A stretch of DNA of 11,927 bases from Candidatus Peribacter sp. UBA2144 (GCA_002328295.1 DCXE01000033.1:1-11927), one strand, 5' to 3'; counted from the first letter of the stretch, positions 5,117-10,944 are shown. Numbers and translations are program-made. The notes: generated by a model not told the origin, from the sequence alone.

Positions 5117-6410
5117 ATTTTCGGGTTATTACCACTTTTTCATCATCGTACAAGACTTCGCCTACTGCCTCTAACTGTATTTCTTTGCCCAAATTTAGGA
5201 AGGTGCCTTTTCGATTAATCAGATCCATATTTTTGCCAACAAGTACACGAGGTTCCAGATACCAGCGAATGTGGTGGCCAGGATGGCCCATTACAATTAC
5301 TTCATCCACTCCTTTCAGAACATCATTAATCTGATCTGCATGTGTGTTCCAATAACCTTCTTTCTGATACAACTTGTATGTTCTGCCATTTAGAAATACA
5401 GATCTGGGCCCGGTAAGTAACAACGTATTTATAACTATTAGTGTAAGAATAACTGGAGTCCAGCATGGTTTCATTCTGTTTAGAAGTAATGCGATAGGTA
5501 TAGACCAGTAGACAAGATAGGTTGTGTAGTATTCGTGAGCGGGGCCGAGCGTTAGCCCAAGTAGAACGCCAGTTATTATTAGGATAGTTGTAGGCCAGTT
5601 GTTTTTAGAGCTTAGGAAATAGAACTTAGAACTTAGGATGAATAGGATGAATATGATTGGAATTAGATGCCACCAGAGCTTGAGCAAAGTAAGCATTCGT
5701 TCAAATATTCCGGATATTCCGTACATATTTCCTCCGTACAAGGTTAGAGTCGCACCGATGCCGGGGCTGGTTAGAATGTAGAGGGTGATGGGGATAAGGC
5801 TAAGGAAGAGAATAGTGAATAGTGAATAGTTAATAGTTAATAGTGGTTTTTTATTTTTGATGGATTCGATAATGACTCCAATCAATAGGAGGAAGGGGAG
5901 GAGGAGGCCTTGGGTCTTGATAAATGTTGATAGGGTTGCTGCCAAGTATAGTCCGATCATGTTAGATGCTCCGTTAATTCGTTTATTCGTTAATTTGTTA
6001 TTTTGTTTTCTTGCTTTGAGAAACATCAAGGTTGTTAGAGCCCAGGCAAAGCAAAGCGGTACGCTTAGGTACGCAAGTTTTGAAAAGATTATGTGCGTTG
6101 GGAAGATTGATGCGAATGCGGCAGCAGTCAGGGCAACTTTCTTATCAGAAAAAGTCAGAACGATTTGATAAATCAAATAAATTGTTGCAATGCCAAATAC
6201 AATGGAAACTGCGCGAGCTGAAATTATGGAAGCTCCAAAAATGGTTTGTGAAAGCCAAAAAAAGAACATGCCGATTGGTGGTTGTGCGGCGGAGGCGCCG
6301 AGTGCGAACTGAGCCTCATCAGTCGCAAAGTCTGGGAATGCAACGTCAGTGAGTCTTAGGATTATGCCTAAGATAATAATTGGCCAAATGATTGAATTAA
6401 ATCTATTCAT
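5115..6410 (-). CDS. GT-C membrane glycosyltransferase of the PMT/ArnT (GT39-like) type
   Basis: A 431-residue integral membrane protein. After the first helix (about 7-22) comes DEAQF, with D31-E32 in the first outer loop where PMT/ArnT enzymes have their catalytic acidic pair. This is followed by the superfamily pattern QPPIGMFFFWL and then SARAVSIVFGIATIYLIY (about residues 43-80). Around ten helices follow, then a soluble C-terminal domain of about 90 residues. Such enzymes transfer sugar from a polyprenyl-phosphate donor to protein, lipid or glycan on the outer membrane face; the GT2-GtrA protein at 6799 could supply that donor. The start is ATG 6410; an upstream GTG (6425) would add repeat-derived residues. 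The ATG overlaps the stop of the 6738 gene by 8 bases, suggesting coupled translation. Three 7/8-base arrays are translated inside it, at residues about 133-146, 189-200 and 258-268. Confidence 0.87.
   Translation of the reverse strand: MNRFNSIIWPIIILGIILRLTDVAFPDFATDEAQFALGASAAQPPIGMFFFWLSQTIFGASIISARAVSIVFGIATIYLIYQIVLTFSDKKVALTAAAFASIFPTHIIFSKLAYLSVPLCFAWALTTLMFLKARKQNNKLTNKRINGASNMIGLYLAATLSTFIKTQGLLLPFLLLIGVIIESIKNKKPLLTINYSLFTILFLSLIPITLYILTSPGIGATLTLYGGNMYGISGIFERMLTLLKLWWHLIPIIFILFILSSKFYFLSSKNNWPTTILIITGVLLGLTLGPAHEYYTTYLVYWSIPIALLLNRMKPCWTPVILTLIVINTLLLTGPRSVFLNGRTYKLYQKEGYWNTHADQINDVLKGVDEVIVMGHPGHHIRWYLEPRVLVGKNMDLINRKGTFLNLGKEIQLEAVGEVLYDDEKVVITRK
5606..5636. repeat. CTAAGTT-family heptamer array inside the GT-C gene
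   Basis: On the minus strand the array reads CTAAGTT, CTAAGTT, CTATTTC, CTAAGCT, CTA. It is the 4096-4117 array with one extra 7-base unit. It is translated as part of LSSKFYFLSSK in a loop after a hydrophobic helix. Confidence 0.8.
5811..5845. repeat. Five-copy heptamer array AATAGTG/AATAGTT inside the GT-C gene
   Basis: Five contiguous 7-base units: AATAGTG, AATAGTG, AATAGTT, AATAGTT, AATAGTG. They are translated on the minus strand as LLTINYSLFTI, at the start of a membrane helix. Loss or gain of one unit would shift the reading frame. Confidence 0.85.
5973..6012. repeat. Octamer array GTTAATTC-like inside the GT-C gene
   Basis: Degenerate 8-base units GTTAATTC, GTTTATTC, GTTAATTT, GTTATTTT, GTTTTCTT. 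They are translated on the minus strand as a hydrophilic stretch (KQNNKLTNKRIN) between two membrane helices, a typical repeat-derived peptide. Confidence 0.7.
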
Positions 6411-6738
6411 GATAATTAGTGTCACTAGTCACTGGTCGCTGGTCACTCGTCGGTAGACAAGTGACTAGTGACGAGGGACGAGGGACTGCCCGAAGAAATT
6501 TACTTGTATAACTATGCTCGAATTGAAAACAAATCTCCCCCCCTTCTCTTGAAACTGACTTTAGTTTCGTATTAACCATCCAGACTCCTTCTTTTCTTAA
6601 GTTTTCGATCGCTTGGGGTGCTTTTGCTCGTACTTCAGAATCCAAAAACGGAATCATCATTGGAATCTTCAGAGTCGATGGGATGCTGAAAGCAATAGTC
6701 AGGATCAGGCAGATAACAATGGGGTTCAGTTTATTCAC
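6403..6738 (-). CDS. Small membrane-anchored or secreted protein, function unknown
   Basis: I do not recognise this 111-residue protein. It starts at GTG 6738 with a lysine at residue 3 and a hydrophobic segment (about 6-20, PIVICLILTIAFSIP) that looks like a signal peptide or membrane anchor. A charged middle follows (FLDSEVRAKAPQAIENLRKEGVW, then SREGGEICFQFEHSY). The last 20 or so residues (from about SSLVT to the end) are translated from a heptamer array and are probably not original. Three things support a real gene: TATTAT lies 6 bases upstream of the GTG; its stop overlaps the GT-C start (ATGAATAG) by 8 bases; and the protein composition is sensible. It is divergent from the GT2-GtrA gene with 60 bases between starts. 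An accessory role for the GT-C enzyme is possible but only inferred from position. Confidence 0.6.
   Translation of the reverse strand: MNKLNPIVICLILTIAFSIPSTLKIPMMIPFLDSEVRAKAPQAIENLRKEGVWMVNTKLKSVSREGGEICFQFEHSYTSKFLRAVPRPSSLVTCLPTSDQRPVTSDTNYHE
6421..6488. repeat. Inverted pair of GTCACTN heptamer arrays
   Basis: The left arm (6421-6455) has units GTCACTA, GTCACTG, GTCGCTG, GTCACTC, GTCGGTA. After five bases, the right arm (6461-6488) has GTGACTA, GTGACGA, GGGACGA, GGGACTG. The arms are complementary and form a long hairpin. It lies just upstream of the GT-C start and encodes the C-terminus of the small 6403-6738 protein. Confidence 0.87.
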
Positions 6739-6744
6739 ATAGAC

Positions 6745-6750
6745 ATAATA
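6745..6750 (-). promoter_or_regulatory. Putative -10 TATTAT for the 6738 gene
   Basis: On the minus strand TATTAT (five of six to the -10 consensus) ends 6 bases before the GTG start. A -35 is not clear. It faces a second TATTAT (6786-6791) serving the divergent gene. Confidence 0.5.
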
Positions 6751-6785
6751 ATTGGATTATTTGTATTTTATAACCAAAAATTCGC

Positions 6786-6791
6786 TATTAT
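6786..6791 (+). promoter_or_regulatory. Putative -10 TATTAT for the GT2-GtrA gene
   Basis: TATTAT ends 7 bases before ATG 6799. TTGTAT at 6761-6766 could be the -35 with a 19-base spacer. There is no ribosome binding site, so a leaderless transcript is likely. Confidence 0.55.
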
Positions 6792-6798
6792 TGTGACA

Positions 6799-7890
6799 AT
6801 GCTTTCTATAGTACTGCCTACGTATAACGAGGCTGAGAATATTCCTGTGCTTATTCCAAAGCTCAGGGAGGTTTTACGCGATATTCCGCATGAAATAATC
6901 ATTGTGGATGATAATTCTCCGGATGAGACGTGGAGAATAGGTATGGAGGTATCCAAAGATATGGAAGATGTTCATGTGGTCAGAAGAGTTGATAAGAGAG
7001 GGCTTTCTTCTGCAGTCATCGATGGATTCTTATCAGCCAAAGGCGACGTGCTTGCTGTTATGGATGCAGATGGACAGCATGATATGAATTTACTCCCCGA
7101 TCTTTATAAGGCTGTAATAGAAAACAAAGGTTTTGCTGTTGGTTCCAGGTACATCGAAGGCGGAAGCGTAGGCGAATGGGATGAGCGCCGCCAACTAATC
7201 AGCAGAGTGGCAACCAAGATGGCGCTTGCGCTCTGCAAAGTAAAAGTAAAAGATCCAATGAGCGGATTTTTCGCTTTAGATAGGGCTGTATTCGAGGGGG
7301 CTTTAGAGAAATTAAATCCAAAAGGATTCAAAATCCTACTCGACCTGCTGGTTCATGCACCTAAAGGAACGAGTGCGATGGAGATTCCATTCACTTTTAG
7401 TACGCGATTACATGGCGAAAGCAAGTTAAGCTGGAAAGTTCAGTTAGATTTTCTGGAATACTTGTATGACGTTACGATCGGCCGGTTCATTCCGCTCACA
7501 TTTGTTAAGTTCTGCATGGTGGGAACGCTTGGGGTTGGAGTTCATATGGCTGCTTACTTAAGTCTAGCCAGATTATTGGGAGGAGGAGAGCAATTAAATG
7601 TTGCAGGATTCAGCCTGGCGGTAATTGGTGCTACAGAAGTCGCTATCATTTTCAATTTCTCTCTTAATAACATTTGGACATTTGCGAATCAGAAACTAAA
7701 AGGAATTGGAGCAATCAAAGGTTTCGGAAAATACAATGTTGCGTGCATATTGGGTGCCATTGCAAACTGGGCCGTGAGTACTTTCCTATTTTCCCGCGGA
7801 TGGGTTGAGTTGCTTGCGGTATTTATTGGAGCAATAACAGGAGTTTTGTGGAATTATTCTATGAATAGAATGATTACTTGGCGTAAATAA
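6799..7890 (+). CDS. Polyprenyl-phosphate hexose (mannose) synthase, GT2 domain fused to GtrA
   Basis: A 363-residue two-domain protein. Residues 1-230 are a family 2 glycosyltransferase of the dolichyl-phosphate-mannose synthase type: SIVLPTYNEAENIPVL (3-18), IIIVDDNSPDET (33-44), the metal/nucleotide DXD as MDADGQHD (88-95), VGSRYIEGG (114-122) and DPMSGFFAL (152-160). Residues about 233-363 are a GtrA membrane domain with four helices, starting FVKFCMVGTLGVGVH and ending NYSMNRMITWRK. This fusion is known in archaeal and bacterial synthases. The GT2 part should transfer mannose or another hexose from its nucleotide to a polyprenyl phosphate, and the GtrA part should anchor or flip the product. 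The product is the expected donor for the GT-C enzymes nearby. An in-frame extension upstream to 6613 exists but lies over the divergent gene and is not family-like; ATG 6799 is supported by TATTAT 7 bases upstream. Confidence 0.92.
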   Translation: MLSIVLPTYNEAENIPVLIPKLREVLRDIPHEIIIVDDNSPDETWRIGMEVSKDMEDVHVVRRVDKRGLSSAVIDGFLSAKGDVLAVMDADGQHDMNLLPDLYKAVIENKGFAVGSRYIEGGSVGEWDERRQLISRVATKMALALCKVKVKDPMSGFFALDRAVFEGALEKLNPKGFKILLDLLVHAPKGTSAMEIPFTFSTRLHGESKLSWKVQLDFLEYLYDVTIGRFIPLTFVKFCMVGTLGVGVHMAAYLSLARLLGGGEQLNVAGFSLAVIGATEVAIIFNFSLNNIWTFANQKLKGIGAIKGFGKYNVACILGAIANWAVSTFLFSRGWVELLAVFIGAITGVLWNYSMNRMITWRK

Positions 7891-7919
7891 TTGACAATTG
7901 AGAATTGATAATTGAGAAT
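7891..7919 (+). promoter_or_regulatory. Promoter of the four-helix protein gene
   Basis: A perfect TTGACA -35 (7891-7896) directly follows the GT2-GtrA stop codon. It is followed by 17 bases and GAGAAT (7914-7919, three of six to the -10), ending 8 bases before ATG 7928. Most of the promoter lies within the left arm of the 26-bp inverted repeat, so repeat and promoter are the same DNA. Confidence 0.5.
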
Positions 7920-7921
7920 TG
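7896..7921. repeat. Left arm of the 26-bp perfect inverted repeat (AATTGAN heptamers)
   Basis: The units are AATTGAG, AATTGAT, AATTGAG and AATTG, with 7-base periodicity. All 26 bases are the exact reverse complement of 8303-8328, on the other side of the four-helix protein gene. Confidence 0.92.
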
Positions 7922-7927
7922 CTTGCT

Positions 7928-8290
7928 ATGACCAAAGACAACCCTATTCGAGATAAGAGCTATAATTTTGCACTTCATATTGTTGATATCCATGAAATTC
8001 TAATTTCTAACAAAGAATTCGTTCTTGGAAAACAAATACTTAAGTCTGGTACAAGCATTGGAGCTAATGTTGAGGAAGCCCTACAAGGACAATCAACAAA
8101 AGATTTCGTCTCTAAGCTATCGATTTCTTTAAAAGAAGCTCATGAAACATTTTATTGGCTAAGGATACTAAGAGATAAGCAGAAAATTGAATCACAAACT
8201 GCATCAACGCTCCTTGATGAAGCTGAAGAACTAATTAAGCTTTTGACATCAATTATTAAAACTTCCAAAAGATCTTTAGTTAATCAATAG
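7928..8290 (+). CDS. Four helix bundle protein, 23S rRNA intervening-sequence (S23) family
   Basis: A 120-residue all-helical protein of the PF05635/TIGR02436 family. Characteristic stretches are NPIRDKSYNFALHIVDIHE (5-23), EFVLGKQILKSGTSIGANVEEA (30-51), STKDFVSKLSISLKEAHETFYWLRIL (56-81) and a fourth helix, LLDEAEELIKLL (95-106). The family was first found encoded inside intervening sequences of 23S rRNA genes in Leptospira and others; most members are now known as free-standing chromosomal genes of unknown function, and structures show a four-helix bundle that oligomerises. No rRNA is present here. The gene is bounded by a perfect 26-bp inverted repeat, recalling the terminal repeats of rRNA-borne copies. 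ATG 7928 is preferred over an in-frame TTG at 7919. It converges on the epimerase gene at 8316. Confidence 0.93.
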   Translation: MTKDNPIRDKSYNFALHIVDIHEILISNKEFVLGKQILKSGTSIGANVEEALQGQSTKDFVSKLSISLKEAHETFYWLRILRDKQKIESQTASTLLDEAEELIKLLTSIIKTSKRSLVNQ

Positions 8291-8302
8291 ACAAATAATT
8301 AT

Positions 8303-8328
8303 CAATTCTCAATTATCAATTCTCAATT
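8303..8328. repeat. Right arm of the 26-bp perfect inverted repeat
   Basis: This is the exact reverse complement of 7896-7921, in CAATTCT/CAATTAT heptamers. It also encodes the last residues (IEN) and TGA stop of the UDP-glucuronate 4-epimerase on the minus strand. Confidence 0.92.
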
Positions 8329-9272
8329 AATCCGTAGTAGTCCCGATACCATTTAACGAACCGTGGTACTCCTTCGTCAATCATAGTTTGAGGATTGTAG
8401 TCGAGCTTATCTTTTGCATGAGAAATATCTGCTGATGTAACACGTACGTCTCCCGGCTGCATACCTGTAAAATTCTTTTCAGCTTCTTTTCCGCAAGCTT
8501 TTTCGATCGTTGAAATGTAATCCATCAGTTCCTCTTTTCTTCCGCATCCAAGATTGAATATCTCCTCATCATAATTTTTATCGATTGAAGATATTACTCC
8601 GGACACAATGTCATCAATGTACGTAAAGTCCCTCTGCATCTTGCCCTCGCCGAATACATCGATCGGTCTGTCATTCAAAATAGCATCAGTAAACAAGAAG
8701 AGAGCCATATCCGGCCTGCCCCATTCTCCGTAAACTGTGAAGAACCTGAGTCCTGTCACGGGGATTCCATACAAATGATTATAAGTATGTGCCATCAGTT
8801 CATTATCCTTCTTTGTCATTCCGTACAATGAGAGTTGATTATCGACTTTATCATCCTCTTGCGAAGGGGCTTTCTCATTTCCTCCGTAAACAGAACTTGA
8901 AGATGCATAAATTAGTCCTGCAATCTCCTGCTGTTTAACTTCATCAAGAATTTCAAAGAACCCCTGAATATTATTTGAAATATATTCTTCCGGATGCTCG
9001 AACGAATACCTGACGCCCGCGAGAGCTGCCAAATGGCATACTCTATCAACTCCTTTCATTGCTTCTCTCACAGTCTCGCGATCAGTTACATCTCCGCGGA
9101 TCATTTTAAAGCCCGGCTTTCCATCCAATTGAGCGGCTCTGGCCTCCTTTAGTTTAGGATCATAATAAGGACTGAAATTATCAAGGCCGATAACTTCATC
9201 TCCGCGCTCAAGCAAAGCCTTGGCGGTGTGGAAGCCGATGAATCCGGCAGCACCGGTAAGAAGAATTTTCAT
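8316..9272 (-). CDS. UDP-glucuronate 4-epimerase
   Basis: A 318-residue extended SDR enzyme that should interconvert UDP-glucuronate and UDP-galacturonate in the cytoplasm for capsule or other envelope polysaccharide. Motifs in order: NAD-binding GAAGFIG (7-13); DNFSPYYDPKLKEAR (31-45), typical of this family; HLAALAGVRYSFEHPEEY (80-97); YASSSSVYGG (122-131); catalytic Y150-x3-K154; LMAHTYNHLYGIPVTGLRFFTVYG (159-182); GRPDMALFLFTDAIL; and RDFTYIDDIV. These match CapI/LpsL-type enzymes closely. It is slightly shorter than the usual 330-340 residues, apparently through a shorter loop after the RDFTYIDDIV motif. The residues LIEN before the TGA stop come mostly from the heptamer repeat arm at 8303-8328. 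The substrate is made by the UDP-glucose dehydrogenase upstream on the same strand, and both genes have similar promoter regions. Confidence 0.93.
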   Translation of the reverse strand: MKILLTGAAGFIGFHTAKALLERGDEVIGLDNFSPYYDPKLKEARAAQLDGKPGFKMIRGDVTDRETVREAMKGVDRVCHLAALAGVRYSFEHPEEYISNNIQGFFEILDEVKQQEIAGLIYASSSSVYGGNEKAPSQEDDKVDNQLSLYGMTKKDNELMAHTYNHLYGIPVTGLRFFTVYGEWGRPDMALFLFTDAILNDRPIDVFGEGKMQRDFTYIDDIVSGVISSIDKNYDEEIFNLGCGRKEELMDYISTIEKACGKEAEKNFTGMQPGDVRVTSADISHAKDKLDYNPQTMIDEGVPRFVKWYRDYYGLIEN

Positions 9273-9282
9273 TTGGAAATAG

Positions 9283-9311
9283 TCTATATCAAAGACGACT
9301 GTAGATGTGAA
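9283..9311 (-). promoter_or_regulatory. Promoter of the UDP-glucuronate 4-epimerase gene
   Basis: On the minus strand TTCACA (9306-9311, five of six to the -35) is followed by 17 bases and TATAGA (9283-9288), with the wider TATAGACTA ending 7 bases before the ATG. Expected transcription starts only a few bases before the start codon. The region 9281-9319 aligns without gaps to 10782-10820, upstream of the dehydrogenase gene, with 15 of the first 17 bases identical. Confidence 0.65.
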
Positions 9312-9333
9312 AAATTACACGATTGTTTTGACC

Positions 9334-9452
9334 TTACCCCCGACCCCTCTCCTTACAGGAGAGGGGAGCTACTAATGTTATATAAACAAGTTTGTTTTCA
9401 CGCATTAGTAGCCCCCTTCTCCCCTGGGAGAAGGGCCGGGGGATGAGGGTAA
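9334..9452. repeat. GC-rich palindromic element with nested hairpins
   Basis: An approximately 119-bp inverted-repeat element stands out from its AT-richer surroundings. It contains two perfect 10-bp hairpins (9344-9353 with 9357-9366; 9414-9423 with 9426-9435) and a perfect 10-bp inner stem (9368-9377 with 9403-9412) closing over an A/T-rich loop that has its own 6-bp stem (9384-9389 with 9392-9397). The outer ends TTACCCCC and the G-rich GATGAGGGTAA are also complementary. The CCCCTCTCC/GGAGAGGGG core resembles a palindrome common in bacterial intergenic DNA, whose chance translation gives LTPDPSP-type peptides. It begins 10 bases beyond the dehydrogenase stop codon, so it may act as a transcript end on the minus strand. 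Confidence 0.9.
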
Positions 9453-9462
9453 ATTGTGTGAG

Positions 9463-10773
9463 TTATCTAATACCAATACCGTGATACTCCAATCCAGCCT
9501 CTCTAACTTCTTCAGGCTCGTAAATATTTCTCCCATCAAATAAATCATTGCCGCGCATATCATTCTTTAATTGAATCAGATCTATTCCTCTAAACTCATC
9601 CCATTCGGTTAGAACCACTACAGAGTCAGCGTCTTTTACCGCTTCAAGTGCGTCTTTGCAGAAAGTTACTTGAGTTGGGAGCAAAGGCGCGGCAACTTTC
9701 ATTGCAGCGGGATCAAATACTTTTACATTGTGACCTTTTTCAATCAACTCCGGAATTAGATCCAAGCTGGGAGCTGCACGCATGTCATCAGTCTTTGGTT
9801 TGAACGAAAGTCCAAGAATTCCGACGTTGGCATTGGCAGGCAGAAGGTCAGTAATTTGCTTAAAGAATCTTTTTCTTTGTCTTGCATTGATCTTGTCAGT
9901 CGCTTCGACGATATCCATCGAGATTCCATGCTCTTCTGCTGTTGCAAGCAGAGCCTTAACGTCTTTCGGGAAGCAACTTCCACCGTATCCAATTCCAGCA
10001 TGAAGGAATCTGGGTCCGATCCTTGTATCAAGACCGACACCTCTTGCAACATCTCTGATATTTGCACCAGTTTTCTCCGTCAGCTCAGTCAGCATATTTA
10101 TAAAACTGATCTTTGTTGCCAAAAGCGAGTTAGATGCATACTTAACGATCTCGGAACTCTCACGGCTCATAAATACGAGCGGCTTCCCAACTCTTGTAAT
10201 CGGTCTGTAAAGATCTTCCATCAAATTCTGCGCCCATTCGTTGTGATTTACTCCAACCACAACGCGGTCCGGCATGATTGTGTCGCTTACTGCCATTCCT
10301 TCCCTCAAAAACTCAGGGTTAGAAACTACAGGGATTTGATAATTAACTCCTCTTTCTTTTAGAACCTCATTAATTCGATCTTCACATTCCTTTCCGGTGC
10401 CCACTGGAACAGTCGATTTGTTCACAAACACCAAATCGTGGTCAGCATGCTTTGCGACAGTTTCCGCAACTGTAAAGACAGCCTTCAGGTCAGCTTTGTA
10501 TCCTTCACCCGGAGGAGTTGCGACAGCGGAAAAGACGATTTTAACGTTCGGCAAAACTTCAGTCAGGTCAGTTGTAAAACTAAGCCTTCCATTCCTCAGG
10601 CCCTCCTGAAGAATCTCCTGAAGTCCAGGTTCATAAATCGGACTTTCTCCTTTCTTGCATTTTTTGATTTTCTCTTCGTCAATATCTACTCCATACACTT
10701 CATGTCCCAATTCCGCGAAACATGCGGCGGAAACAAGACCAACATAGCCGGTACCGATTACAGCTATCTTCAT
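9463..10773 (-). CDS. ugd: UDP-glucose 6-dehydrogenase
   Basis: A 436-residue enzyme of full family length. It oxidises UDP-glucose to UDP-glucuronate with two NAD+, in the cytoplasm. The Rossmann motif GTGYVG is at residues 7-12 and strand two ends in YGVDID (27-32). NKSTVPVGTG (118-127) and NPEFLREGMAVSD (152-164) are family signatures. The catalytic cysteine is C267 in GYGGSCFPKD (262-271), preceded by the substrate-binding region with K211 and N215 (KYASN). The C-terminal UDP-binding domain includes GLSFKPKTDDMRAAPSL. All key residues look intact. The product is the substrate of the epimerase encoded next on the same strand; the two genes are separated by 190 bases holding a large palindromic element and a separate promoter, so they may be co-regulated rather than one operon. 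The start ATG begins the canonical MKIAVIGTGYVG and has no Shine-Dalgarno sequence. Confidence 0.96.
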   Translation of the reverse strand: MKIAVIGTGYVGLVSAACFAELGHEVYGVDIDEEKIKKCKKGESPIYEPGLQEILQEGLRNGRLSFTTDLTEVLPNVKIVFSAVATPPGEGYKADLKAVFTVAETVAKHADHDLVFVNKSTVPVGTGKECEDRINEVLKERGVNYQIPVVSNPEFLREGMAVSDTIMPDRVVVGVNHNEWAQNLMEDLYRPITRVGKPLVFMSRESSEIVKYASNSLLATKISFINMLTELTEKTGANIRDVARGVGLDTRIGPRFLHAGIGYGGSCFPKDVKALLATAEEHGISMDIVEATDKINARQRKRFFKQITDLLPANANVGILGLSFKPKTDDMRAAPSLDLIPELIEKGHNVKVFDPAAMKVAAPLLPTQVTFCKDALEAVKDADSVVVLTEWDEFRGIDLIQLKNDMRGNDLFDGRNIYEPEEVREAGLEYHGIGIR

Positions 10774-10783
10774 AGAGGGGTAG

Positions 10784-10813
10784 TCTATACTAAAGACGGT
10801 TGAGAGCTATGAA
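10784..10813 (-). promoter_or_regulatory. Promoter of the UDP-glucose dehydrogenase gene
   Basis: On the minus strand TTCATA (10808-10813, four of six to the -35) is followed by 18 bases and TATAGA (10784-10789), again within TATAGACTA, which ends 7 bases before the ATG. The layout and much of the sequence match the promoter at 9283-9311. Confidence 0.6.
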
Positions 10814-10836
10814 AATTACAAACTATTTGCAAGTGT

Positions 10837-10899
10837 GTCATGGTGAGCCCTGTCGAACCATGGCACACGCTGTCACCCTTCGACAGAGCTCAGGATGAC
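10837..10899. repeat. Imperfect palindrome with TTCGACA-AGCTCAG core
   Basis: Two 27-base arms (10837-10863 and 10873-10899) are complementary at 20 positions and separated by 9 bases. The right arm contains CCCTTCGACAGAGCTCAGG, close to a palindrome that is very common between genes in many bacterial genomes. It lies in the divergent spacer between the dehydrogenase and PfkB-type kinase genes. A shorter relative occurs inside the kinase gene (11604-11628). Confidence 0.85.
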
Positions 10900-10944
10900 A
10901 GCTAAATTTGCTTATTATGCTTTAGAATTTCGTTAATATGTGAG

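Noticed and set aside
6613..6798. 62-residue N-terminal extension of the GT2-GtrA protein
   Set aside because: It overlaps the divergent small gene and its promoter, lacks family similarity, and ATG 6799 begins the canonical GT2 start with a -10 hexamer 7 bases upstream.
7896..8328. True 23S rRNA intervening sequence
   Set aside because: The flanking DNA encodes a GT2-GtrA protein and an epimerase, not rRNA, so only the family resemblance remains.
9228..9446. Open frame of 72 codons containing DLTPDPSPYRRGE
   Set aside because: It is the translation of the intergenic palindromic element at 9334-9452 and the promoter beside it. Peptides of this type are well-known products of over-annotation.
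9856..10362. Plus-strand frame of 168 codons
   Set aside because: It is entirely antisense to the strongly supported UDP-glucose dehydrogenase gene, with no family-like motifs.
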